Below are positions 35,307-42,507 of a stretch of 64,000 nucleotides of DNA, in pieces. The number at the start of each line of letters is the position of its first letter. The first letter of the stretch is position 1. A program made the translations under genes and the position numbers. Origin of the DNA: Oscillibacter sp. 1-3 (lineage in GTDB: Bacteria > Bacillota > Clostridia > Oscillospirales > Oscillospiraceae); assembly GCF_000403435.2 (NCBI RefSeq), contig NZ_KE159708.1:1-64000 (forward strand), read 5' to 3'. The notes under the pieces were generated by a model. The model was not told the DNA's origin, did not search any database, and saw only the letters and a list, made by a program, of their open reading frames with translations.

Positions 35307-35582
35307 TTACGGGTGGCGTTTCTTTTTGGGCTTGAAGTCCAGGATATGCCCCTCAATGACGCGGGCATACCGTTTGATTTTGATGTCCCGGCGTTTCTGG
35401 CTGGCGAGAACGGCCTGGTAGCCGTCCTCGTCCAGAAACAGGCGCGTTTCATCGCCGGGTGCGCCGTAGGCGGTGCGGGGCCGCAGGACGGAAAACTCCA
35501 CCATCCAGCGGGTCTTATCCTGAAACCGTTCCACAGCCAGTATGTTGTGGCCCTTTAACTCCCTGGCAACGTGATCTCTCAT
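35307..35582 (-). CDS. Hypothetical protein, paralogue of 33423-33734
   Basis: A 91-residue protein (MRDHVARELKGHNILAV; TRWMVEFSVLRP; then RLFLDEDGYQAVLASQ). Start ATG 35582 follows AAAGGAG; an upstream in-frame ATG lacks a site. It is 11 bases from the parB stop. The second half resembles the product of 33423-33734 (see there). Function unknown. Confidence 0.72.
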   Translation of the reverse strand: MRDHVARELKGHNILAVERFQDKTRWMVEFSVLRPRTAYGAPGDETRLFLDEDGYQAVLASQKRRDIKIKRYARVIEGHILDFKPKKKRHP

Positions 35583-35593
35583 AGGCGCTCCTT

Positions 35594-36529
35594 TCAGCGT
35601 TCCTGATCTCTCTGACGCTTTTTCTGCCACTGTTCCAGCAGTTTGATGATGGTTTCCTGCATCCGGGCAGGGGTATAGCTTTTGGGAAAATACTTCCGCA
35701 GGGTGTCGGAGGTAAACGTCACCTTGTCCAGATCGCTTTTCTTTTCCTCGCCCATAATCGCCCGCATTACGTCTATGGACAGATGCCCCTCCTGACTGAA
35801 TTTCTTGAGCCGCTGGGCTTGGGAAAGGGAGGGGGTGGCCTGTTCACTGTCCATAGCGTCCAAAAGCTGTGTCTGTTCTTCTTTTTTGAGAAAGGACAGC
35901 TCATAGGCCGGGTTCAGGGCAATTTTCTTTTCGTCCACCATGTTCAGCAGTTCGGGGATTAACTCGGTCAGACGGATGTAGCGCGAAATCTGATTGCGGC
36001 TTTGCCCAACCTGTTCCGCTAAAATTTCTCTGGATTCCTTGCCTTCAAAATTCCGCCCAAGTTGGGCGGAATTTTTAGAGGGGCGACCTGCCTGCCGTTT
36101 CATGGCCTCCAATTTCATTTTGTAGGCAAAAGCCCTTTCGCTGGGGAGAAGGCTTTCCCGCTGTAAATTGCTGTCAACCATGATAATCGTGGCGGCGTCA
36201 TCGTCCAAATCCCGGACAATCACCGGCATGGTTTCTTTCTCTGCCAGTTCACTGGCCCGATGCCGCCTGTGTCCGGCTACCAGCTCATAGCCGCCCTCCG
36301 GGTCAGGACGGGCGATAGCAGGAACAAGAACGCCGTACTGCCGGATGCTGTCCGCTGTTTCCATCATGGCATCATCATCTTTGACCTTGAAGGGGTGTCC
36401 CTTGAACGAGTGCAGCTCGCTTAAAGGAATTTCTACCACCTTTTCCCGCCCCGCGTCGGCGCGGCTTTCCTCGGTGGAAAACAGATCATCGACCGATGCC
36501 AGCTCTACTTTTTTCGCGCTGCTTTTCAA
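35594..36529 (-). CDS. parB: ParB/Spo0J-family partition protein
   Basis: A 311-residue DNA-binding partition protein: ParB nuclease-like domain with VPAIARPDPEGGYELVAGHRRHRA, then helix-turn-helix QVGQSRNQISRYIRLTELIP and a C-terminal helical region. The start is TTG 36529 with GGAGGTG 8 bases upstream, placed inside the 3' end of parA (44-base overlap). It should bind a parS-like site and act with ParA to segregate the circular form of ICE A. I found no parS by eye. Confidence 0.92.
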   Translation of the reverse strand: MKSSAKKVELASVDDLFSTEESRADAGREKVVEIPLSELHSFKGHPFKVKDDDAMMETADSIRQYGVLVPAIARPDPEGGYELVAGHRRHRASELAEKETMPVIVRDLDDDAATIIMVDSNLQRESLLPSERAFAYKMKLEAMKRQAGRPSKNSAQLGRNFEGKESREILAEQVGQSRNQISRYIRLTELIPELLNMVDEKKIALNPAYELSFLKKEEQTQLLDAMDSEQATPSLSQAQRLKKFSQEGHLSIDVMRAIMGEEKKSDLDKVTFTSDTLRKYFPKSYTPARMQETIIKLLEQWQKKRQRDQER

Positions 36530-37307
36530 GTTTCAACACCTCCTTGGTCAGATTTGCGTAGCCTTCGGCTACTTTGCCGCCTGGGTCATGGGCGAAAATG
36601 CTCCTGCCCTCCGCGCTGGTTTCCTTTGCCCGGACAGAATGGGGAATCTCAGTGCCAAACACCTTGATTTTGCTGCCGTAAGTTTCCCGCAGCAGGGCGG
36701 CAATCTCTTTGGCAAAGTTGGTGCGGTTGTCCACCATCGTCAGCAGGATACCGTCTATTTGCAGTTTCGGGTTGATCTGCCGCTTGACTTTGGCTACCGT
36801 AGAGAGCAGCTGTTCCAGCCCTTTGGCGGGCAGATACTCCGCCTGGACGGGGATTATGATCCGGTTGGCGGCGGCCAGCGCGTTGACGGTGAGCATACCC
36901 AGGGAGGGCTGGCAGTCTATGAGGATATGGGAATACTGCCCCTTTACACTGTCCAGATATTGCCGCAGAATCGTTTCCCGGCTCATAGCGTTTACCAGCG
37001 ACACCTCCATGCCGGACAGCTGAATATCCGCCGGCATCAGGTCCACACCCTCCGGGTGGCGCAGAATCCCCTCGCCGGGGCGGACCGGCTGATCGGTCAG
37101 GATACGGCCCATCGCGTCAGAGAGGGTAAAGGGCAGCTTATCCGGCTGGGGATTGCCCAGGCTGATGGTCAGGCTCCCTTGCGGGTCCCCGTCAATGAGA
37201 AGCACTTTCTTTCCGGCCTGCGCCAGTCCTATCCCTAAGTTGGCACAGGTTGTGGTCTTGCCCACACCTCCCTTTTGGTTGGCGATGGCGATGATTTGCG
37301 TGTTCAA
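36486..37307 (-). CDS. parA: ParA/Soj-family partition ATPase
   Basis: A 273-residue deviant Walker ATPase: IAIANQKGGVGKTTTC at the N-terminus, LLIDGDPQGSLT, ILIDCQPSLG and VQAEYLPAKG. I place the start at TTG 37307, 6 bases after GAGGTG, because family proteins begin just before the KGGVGKT loop; the frame runs further upstream only through the hairpin leader. First gene of the long ICE A series; a strong stem-loop at 37318-37379 precedes it. Confidence 0.94.
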   Translation of the reverse strand: MNTQIIAIANQKGGVGKTTTCANLGIGLAQAGKKVLLIDGDPQGSLTISLGNPQPDKLPFTLSDAMGRILTDQPVRPGEGILRHPEGVDLMPADIQLSGMEVSLVNAMSRETILRQYLDSVKGQYSHILIDCQPSLGMLTVNALAAANRIIIPVQAEYLPAKGLEQLLSTVAKVKRQINPKLQIDGILLTMVDNRTNFAKEIAALLRETYGSKIKVFGTEIPHSVRAKETSAEGRSIFAHDPGGKVAEGYANLTKEVLKLEKQREKSRAGIGR

Positions 37308-37317
37308 GATAATCACC

Positions 37318-37379
37318 TCGTTTCTTGGTATGAAAAAAGGGAGAATGTGACCGGAATCAACATTCTCCCTTAGAAACGA
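37318..37379 (-). promoter_or_regulatory. Stem-loop leader of the parA operon
   Basis: Two nested inverted repeats: AAGGGAGAATGT/ACATTCTCCCTT (12 bp, 37337-37371), followed on the minus strand by TTTTTTC, forms an intrinsic terminator; outer arms TCGTTTCT/AGAAACGA (37318-37325, 37372-37379) end right at the parA ribosome site. The arrangement suggests attenuation of the whole ICE A transcript. Confidence 0.65.
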
Positions 37380-37498
37380 TATGTGATTGTGCAATAATCT
37401 GTCTTTTGTGAGGTTAGCTTTTGAGAGCCATCTCGCCGCAAACCCGCATGAATACTGGATTTTTGCCTGTTTGCTTTCCCTTCCCCAATAACCTGTGT

Positions 37499-38799
37499 TC
37501 AACGAATACTACGCCCGCGATATTTCCAAGAAACGCCGGATCGTGAACAAAATGAAAGGTAATTCCGGCGTACCGCTGTCCCCGCCTCCCTATGGCTACA
37601 TCAAAAACCCGGAGGATCCCCGCTTTTGGGTGATTGACCCGGAGGCCGCCACCGTTGTCCGTCGTATCTATCAAATGGCCCTGGACGGCTACGGGCTGGC
37701 GGAAACCGCCGCCGCGCTGGAGCGGGATGGGGTGTTCAATCCCACCTACTACTGGCGGAGCAAGGGGACCGGCCGGGGCGGGTCCAAGAGCACCGTGGAA
37801 CCCACCAAATGGGGACATACCACCATCAAGAAAATCCTCACCTTGCAGGAGTATTGCGGGGACGTGATTAACTTCAAATCCTACTCCAAGTCCTACAAGA
37901 TGAAAAAGCGGATTGAAAACCCGGAGGAGAACCGGGCGATCTTCCTCAACGTCCACGAGGCCATTATAGACCGGGCCACCTGGGAAAAGGTACAGAGCAT
38001 GAAAAAGGGGACCCGCCGGAGGCGGCCCACCGTCACCCAGGAGCCCAGCGCCTTTTCCGGCGTTCTGAAATGCCCAGAGTGCGGCGGCAACCTCAATTTC
38101 CATTTCAACCAGGGCAACCACGATATTAAATTCTTTAGCTGCCAGAACCACAATTCCGGCCTGCGCAAGTGCTCCAAGACCCACTATATCCGGCTGGAAT
38201 TTCTGGAGCGGGTGGTGCTGTATGAGGTAAACCGGCTGGCCTGTTTCGCCAATGAATATGAGAACGACTTTATCAAGGCCATGATGGGCCGTTCCGCGAA
38301 AGTGACGGAGGACGAGCGGGCCAGGAAGCAGCGGGAGCTGGATGGACTTCTGGCGAGGGATAAAGAGCTGGACGGGCTTTTCGAGAGGCTTTATGAGGAT
38401 AACGTGAGCCAGAAGATCAGCGACGCCCGGTTTGCGAAGATGTCCCAGCGGTACGAGCAGGAGCAGGGGGAGAACGCCAAGCGGATCAAGGCGCTGCGGC
38501 TGGAACTGAAAAAGAGCGAGGGCCAGCGGATGGACGTTGACACGTTTCTTGAAACGGTCCGGCGGTACACCAACGCCACCGAGATCACCCAGCGCATGGT
38601 GGCGGAGCTGATTGACCATATCGACGTGTACCATGCGGAAAAGCAGGACGGCGTTACCACCCAGCACATCACCATCTATTACAACTGTATCGGCACTTTC
38701 TCCGTCCCTGACCGTCGGAAAATCCCGGCTGCGGAGATCACGATGGGGACGAGAAAGGGAGTAGCCGTCAGCTACTCCCCGGAGCGGATCGCCGTATAG
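37499..38799 (+). pseudogene. Large serine recombinase, catalytic domain missing
   Basis: C-terminal 433 residues of a large serine recombinase: NEYYARDISKK, recombinase domain PPYGYIKNPED to YCGDVINFKSY, zinc ribbon LKCPECGGNL to CSKTH, coiled coil (about residues 255-350) and the DUF4368-like end ITIYYNCIGTFS. The N-terminal resolvase domain with the catalytic serine (about 140 residues) is absent; homology begins abruptly at AACGAATAC (37499). Upstream sequence to parA is not recombinase. The missing part corresponds exactly to what remains at 54213-54620. Without the serine it cannot cut DNA. Confidence 0.88.
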
Positions 38800-38818
38800 G
38801 ATTTTGAGCAAAAATAAT

Positions 38819-38864
38819 GCGGAGTGTCCCACAAGGATACTCAAATCCTATAAGGACACTCCGC
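38819..38864 (-). terminator. Probable original terminator of tRNA-Pro
   Basis: An 11-bp perfect stem GCGGAGTGTCC/GGACACTCCGC (38819-38829, 38854-38864), with an inner AGGAT/ATCCT pair, is followed on the minus strand by ATTATTTTTG. It stops one base before the attL copy of the tRNA 3' end, so it was probably the terminator of the tRNA gene before IME1 was inserted. Confidence 0.7.
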
Positions 38865-38865
38865 A

Positions 38866-38888
38866 TGGTCCGAGTGGCGAGACTTGAA
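38866..38888. repeat. attL of IME1 (copy of tRNA-Pro 3' end)
   Basis: 23 bp (starting TGGTCCGAGTGG) identical to 46866-46888, the last 23 bases of the tRNA-Pro gene including CCA. Beyond the repeat the two sites differ. Confidence 0.92.
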
Positions 38889-39016
38889 TTTGAGAATAAT
38901 ACCGCTTCCGTTTTCCCGCCTAATCCCACCTAGTCCCAAAAGCCTTTATTTGCAACGGGTCCAGCGTTTTCCATGTGTTACCTAATCACAAGCGGTCCCG
39001 GCTTAAATCAAGCCAT

Positions 39017-39038
39017 TAAGGGAAAAAATAAGGGAAAC
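39017..39038. repeat. Left 22-bp arm-type repeat of IME1
   Basis: Two tandem TAAGGGAAA units (TAAGGGAAAAAATAAGGG...), 128 bases inside attL, identical over 22 bp and in the same orientation as 46786-46807. Probable integrase or Xis arm-binding site. Confidence 0.7.
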
Positions 39039-39068
39039 TCAAGGCCATGCGGACGTACAAAAAACAAA

Positions 39069-39107
39069 AGAGAACAGGAGGCCAAACCCGGCCCCCTGTC
39101 TCTTTTT
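39069..39107. terminator. Bidirectional terminator after the SprT-like gene
   Basis: AGAGAACAGG...GGCC pairs with GGCC...CCTGTCTCT (39069-39102) with T-runs on both strands (TCTTTTTG to the right; TTTTGTTTTTTG on the minus strand). Ends the minus-strand SprT-like gene. Confidence 0.75.
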
Positions 39108-39119
39108 GAATCTACACGT

Positions 39120-39767
39120 TCAAACCTCCGCCATAGGGACCAAGCAGTCCCCGCAAATAATGTTGACCTTTTTGGTAGCCCGGACCGACTGACCGCAACA
39201 GGGGCACATGACCTTTCTTGTGCTGGAAGTCCTGCCCGTAGCCGGAGGGGTGACGCCTCCTTTTGCTCCCGGTCCTCCCACGCCCCGCATGGAAAAGCCC
39301 GCTTTCCGGTTCATCATAATATCGTCCCAGCCCTGGGAGATGATGAACTCGATTAGCGCGTCCGTGGGTTCGGTAATGCTCCACCCGATACGGCTGTCAT
39401 AGCTGATATGCAGATCCCTTGCCTCGGCGGCGTCACGAAATTTCTTGTTGTGGTAGGCCCCGCCCCGGCTGGTGTCCTGTACGCCGGTTTGCAAATTATA
39501 AAGATGGACCATTTCATGAAGAACGGTAGCCGTCACGTTTTCTATGGGTCTGTCGAGGGTTCCCGCTCCGATATTCAATTCATGGCGCTGTCCGCCGTCC
39601 GCCCTCTGCCATGCCTTAGCCACGGTGACATGCCCGTAGGCCCTGGGGGTGCTCTGGATGGTAATAACGGGTTCCTCGATAACCCCGCTGAAATAATGCT
39701 CATTTAGCGCCCTGAAAATTTTCTCCAGATACCCGGCTGTCCTGCTGGTCTTAATCGTCTGCTTCAT
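39120..39767 (-). CDS. SprT-like zinc metalloprotease with zinc ribbon
   Basis: A 215-residue protein: IFRALNEHYFSGVIEEPVI, AYGHVTVAKAW, ELNIGA, the zincin motif VLHEMVHLYN with a third ligand region GGAYHNKKF, and a C-terminal zinc ribbon MCPCCGQSVR...IICGDC. This is the SprT/Spartan-like fold common on Firmicutes plasmids and IMEs. Cellular relatives digest DNA-protein crosslinks; here it might release the covalently bound Rep/relaxase, which is an inference. Confidence 0.82.
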   Translation of the reverse strand: MKQTIKTSRTAGYLEKIFRALNEHYFSGVIEEPVITIQSTPRAYGHVTVAKAWQRADGGQRHELNIGAGTLDRPIENVTATVLHEMVHLYNLQTGVQDTSRGGAYHNKKFRDAAEARDLHISYDSRIGWSITEPTDALIEFIISQGWDDIMMNRKAGFSMRGVGGPGAKGGVTPPATGRTSSTRKVMCPCCGQSVRATKKVNIICGDCLVPMAEV

Positions 39768-39885
39768 AGCTGTATCCTCCCAAAATCAACGTTGTCGGCC
39801 TTGCCGAAATCGGCTGCGGCGATTTCGGTTGGCCTCCTTGCGCACAAAGAGCAGACAGGGTCAAGGGTGGAGCGAAGCGGAAAGT

Positions 39886-39928
39886 AAAAAAAATTTCCGG
39901 GCACTTACGCAACCCGGAAAATTTTTTT
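39886..39928. terminator. Bidirectional hairpin in the 289-base gap
   Basis: Stem TTTCCGGG/CCCGGAAA (39894-39920) flanked by an A-run on the left and a T-run on the right, so it can stop transcription from both sides. The rest of the gap 39768-40004 shows only a short CGAAATCG/CGATTTCG palindrome near 39805-39825. Confidence 0.7.
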
Positions 39929-40004
39929 ACGGCCCTTGAAGCTGGCTTCTCTCTGTGCTATCTGCCAGGGGTGTATTTCATTTTGGGGGGGATAAGACTT
40001 TATT

Positions 40005-40043
40005 TGAAAAAAACTGGCCCACACGCTTTGCAGCGTGTGGGCC
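40005..40043 (-). terminator. Terminator of the SLH protein gene
   Basis: Perfect 12-bp stem GGCCCACACGCT/AGCGTGTGGGCC (40017-40043) followed on the minus strand by a T-rich run. Confidence 0.92.
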
Positions 40044-40056
40044 ATACGTTGGAAAA

Positions 40057-41280
40057 TTAGTCGGGATATACGGTGTAGATGTCGTAGGTCCAGGGGTCGT
40101 TATACTCGATGGGGTCATAGCGGCCCAAGTCCCATGTCATGACGTTTGTACCACCACCATAGTTTGCGTCAGTGGTGCAGAGCATGTTCGGAATGCCATT
40201 GACAGTCTTTCTGGCACTGACGATGGCGACATGTGTTGCATAGCCTTGGTCATTTACGTCGATGAGAAGGTCGCCGATGCGAGCTTCGTCGTAGCTGACC
40301 TGTCGGAAGGTGACATTCTTGTCAAAGATATAGTCGAACACTCGGGCGGCCCATCCGCCGCAGCCGGAGCTGGTGCTGCAGGGAAGTCCGGTAAACGTAT
40401 ACGTGTTGATAATTTTGCGAATAGTCATCGGTCCGCCGCTGTATGTCCCAGCGTCGGTTTTGCTCGGATACTGGGCACGAAGCTCGTTCATGAGTTCCGT
40501 CACGTTCTCGACTGTGATGGGCTTGCCGTTGGTCAGAGTACCGGCAGCAGGAGTGCTGGGCGTTTCCGGCGCGGGGGCTTCCGGTGTCTCCGGTGCCGGG
40601 ACAGCGGGGGTTTCCGGCGCGGGGGCTTCGACAGGAACGGCCTGTGTCATGCGGTAAATGACAGCGGCGGCTTGACCGCGGTTCATGATGCCGCCGCCGT
40701 TAAAAGAACCGTCGGAATAACCGCCGATGACGCCGAGGGCATACACGTTGGCTACGGCGTCGCGGTACTGGCCGGGGATGCTGGAATAGTCCGTAATCTT
40801 AGAGGCGGCGGCGTTCTTTTCGGCCTCTCCGGCGGCAAAGCCTCTGGCGTTCATAATGTTCGTCATGAGCTGGGCCATGTCGTACCGGGAGATACCGAGA
40901 TTCATACTCTCGGCGAAGTCGGAGGTGTAAATATCATCGGTATCAAAGCTGACGTTGTTCCAGATGAAGTTGTTCGCAAGCGCGAGATAGTTGGGGTAGA
41001 ACGAACCGAAAGATGTGGTGAAGTCGTTGGTATACCTGGTAATGTCGCTGGGATAGAACGCACGGGAGAGCATGACGCAGAAGTTGGAGCGGGTAACGGT
41101 GGCGGAGGGCCGGAACGTGCCGTCGGGGTAGCCGCCGACAATGCCCTTGGACGAACAGTCAGCGACGGCGGGATAGAAGTTGTGGGACGGGGGCACGTCG
41201 GAAAAATCCGCCGCCAGGGCAGGGACGGCAAGGCTGGTGCACAGGATCAGGGCCAGGACCAGGGACAATATTCGTTTCAT
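40057..41280 (-). CDS. Secreted SLH-domain protein with papain-like (CHAP/NlpC-like) C-terminal domain
   Basis: A 407-residue exported protein: signal peptide (1-23, LVLALILCTSLAVPALA), three S-layer-homology motifs (about 24-75, 95-150, 155-205, with VGGYPDGTFRP and IGGYSDGSFNG), a Pro-rich repeat linker (PAPETPEAPAPETPS) and a C-terminal domain with Cys in SSGCGGWAARVFDYIF, RIGDLLI and His in ATHVAIVSA, the pattern of papain-like amidases. SLH motifs bind wall polymers, so it is surface-bound. I chose ATG 41280 (signal peptide, AAGGAGAGG upstream). It may remodel the wall during transfer or serve the host cell surface. Confidence 0.85.
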   Translation of the reverse strand: MKRILSLVLALILCTSLAVPALAADFSDVPPSHNFYPAVADCSSKGIVGGYPDGTFRPSATVTRSNFCVMLSRAFYPSDITRYTNDFTTSFGSFYPNYLALANNFIWNNVSFDTDDIYTSDFAESMNLGISRYDMAQLMTNIMNARGFAAGEAEKNAAASKITDYSSIPGQYRDAVANVYALGVIGGYSDGSFNGGGIMNRGQAAAVIYRMTQAVPVEAPAPETPAVPAPETPEAPAPETPSTPAAGTLTNGKPITVENVTELMNELRAQYPSKTDAGTYSGGPMTIRKIINTYTFTGLPCSTSSGCGGWAARVFDYIFDKNVTFRQVSYDEARIGDLLIDVNDQGYATHVAIVSARKTVNGIPNMLCTTDANYGGGTNVMTWDLGRYDPIEYNDPWTYDIYTVYPD

Positions 41281-41449
41281 ATGACCTCTCCTTAAATATA
41301 TAATGTGTTTGGTCCTCAGCGGTCCGGCCCCCGGGGAGCATGATCTGCCGCTCCCTGGGGGATTTGCCTGGGTGCCGCTGAGACAAACAAAAGCGGTGCG
41401 AGATATAAAATCCCACACCGCATATCAGACACAAACCCCAAACCCGGCC

Positions 41450-41478
41450 TTGTAAATTCATGAAAAGTCCGGTATAAT
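41450..41478 (+). promoter_or_regulatory. Promoter of a probable small RNA
   Basis: TTGTAA (41450-41455), 17 bases, TATAAT (41473-41478) on the plus strand, facing a hairpin-rich segment that ends in a strong terminator. Confidence 0.75.
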
Positions 41479-41484
41479 GAGGCT

Positions 41485-41663
41485 GGCGCAGTTATACTGT
41501 TGTGTGGGAGGTGTAGCTCCCGCATAGGGGCGGGGGTGCTGCTAACACCCTTCGCCCTGCCTTTGTTTGTCGTAGTCATATTATAAACCTGCATATCCTG
41601 AAATGCAAGGTATATCAAGATATTTTTAGGGCCTCTGTCTATATCGGCAGAGGCCCTTTTTTT
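41485..41663 (+). ncRNA. Candidate structured small RNA of IME1 (about 180 nt)
   Basis: Between a near-consensus promoter and a perfect 10-bp terminator stem AGGGCCTCTG/CAGAGGCCCT plus T7 (41628-41663). It can fold GGGAG/CTCCC (41506-41521) and a two-tier hairpin AGGGGCG..GGGTG/CACCC..CGCCCT (41526-41558). No normal gene fits; a frame ending at 41588 would encode a hydrophobic peptide (VLLTPFALPLFVVVIL), so a type I toxin is possible. Confidence 0.55.
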
Positions 41664-41936
41664 GATGTGTACTTTTCAAAGCCGCAGAAAAAGGGAGTTA
41701 AAATTTTCTTATATTTTTTGCTTCTTTCTTTCTCTTCTTCTGTTACCAATATATTCCGCCCGCTTTTTGTTGTGCAATATGCAGAATTCCACCGAGGTGA
41801 AACAGATGATTCTGATTTGAATTTTCCGCAATAATTTATCTATAAAACTGCGCTCGAGCTGGAACAAGTCGTGCTTGAATCGTTTTGTTAAAGTTGTAGA
41901 AATTCGGATAGACGGCAAATATATCTCGTTTTTTTG

Positions 41937-41965
41937 TTTACAAAATTCAGTTTTCGCGGTATAGT
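41937..41965 (+). promoter_or_regulatory. Promoter of the IME1 transfer/replication genes
   Basis: TTTACA (41937-41942), 17 bases, TATAGT (41960-41965), followed by about 175 untranslated bases before the first gene. Confidence 0.6.
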
Positions 41966-42062
41966 GATAGATGGCCAGGGAAACTGCTGTGTGCCGGAAA
42001 ATAGTCAAATGCGCCACTGGCGAAATGACGAACCGGCGCTTTGTGAATGTTGCAAGGTCATG

Positions 42063-42084
42063 GACAGGCGTGGTACCACCTGTC
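42063..42084. promoter_or_regulatory. Operator-like palindrome
   Basis: GTGGTACCAC (42070-42079) is a perfect palindrome, flanked by GACAG/CTGTC (42063-42084), in the long leader 55 bases before the first plus-strand gene of IME1. Probably a protein-binding or RNA hairpin control site. Confidence 0.5.
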
Positions 42085-42139
42085 TGTGCCGATAATTTAG
42101 CGTATCAATGGCCTAATCTATAGAAAGGACATGTCTATA

Positions 42140-42505
42140 ATGAGATTCTTAAATCAATTTTTGAAGTTTGCGGCGGACCAGTTTTTCATGAACAAGGTCT
42201 TGACCGTCACTGGTTTGCGCGAGTGGCTGGACCATTCCACAAAGGCCAAGCTCGGTTGGATTGTCGATGCGGTGATTACCGTTGATGACACGCCGTACAA
42301 GTGCAAAGACGGTGTGGTTGCCAATAATCTTTACGAGAAGTTGGCGCTCAAGGTGGAGAAGAAGCCCGCTGTCTCCGTCGGTGATTGTGTCATGCCGGTC
42401 AATCCGGTCTGCACCGTCTATGGTGATTATCGCAATCAGTTGTCCGTCCGCTGTGATGATGTCGTGGCTGCGCCCGTGACCGGCGCGGATGGAAAGAAGG
42501 CTTGA
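42140..42505 (+). CDS. Accessory protein of IME1, possibly DUF961-like
   Basis: A 121-residue soluble protein (MRFLNQFLKFAADQFF; KLGWIVDAVITVDDTPY; GDYRNQLSVRCDDVV). The beta-rich centre recalls the small first genes of Tn916-type elements (DUF961), but I am not sure of the family. ATG 42140 is 11 bases from AAGG; ATG 42131 is too close. It overlaps the start region of the FtsK-like gene, so the two are coupled. Confidence 0.68.
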   Translation: MRFLNQFLKFAADQFFMNKVLTVTGLREWLDHSTKAKLGWIVDAVITVDDTPYKCKDGVVANNLYEKLALKVEKKPAVSVGDCVMPVNPVCTVYGDYRNQLSVRCDDVVAAPVTGADGKKA

Positions 42506-42507
42506 TT

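Larger units (their letters stand above)
4851..38864. mobile_element. ICE A: Tn1549/CTn-family conjugative element core
   Basis: A nearly unbroken minus-strand series from parA (37307) to the relaxase (5047) holds a complete set of conjugation proteins in the order known from Tn1549 and C. difficile CTn elements. The only linked integrase is a serine recombinase lacking its catalytic part (37499-38799). I could not find paired att sites, so both ends are uncertain: the left edge could lie after the XRE terminator or beyond position 1, and the right edge after the recombinase. Confidence 0.7.
41664..42139. other. AT-rich gap with the promoter region of the IME1 plus-strand genes
   Basis: Unlike the rest of the element this stretch is AT-rich. 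A 102-codon minus-strand frame (41709-42017) has no ribosome site and no recognisable protein, so I do not call it. The promoter at 41937-41965 and the palindrome at 42063-42084 are listed separately. Confidence 0.6.

Noticed and set aside
37414..38844. 476-codon minus-strand frame without stops
   Set aside because: Exact antisense of the recombinase fragment; composition is that of a mirrored GC-rich gene, no ribosome site, no domain.
41709..42017. 102-codon minus-strand frame in the AT-rich gap
   Set aside because: No ribosome site, no recognisable protein, overlaps the plus-strand promoter.
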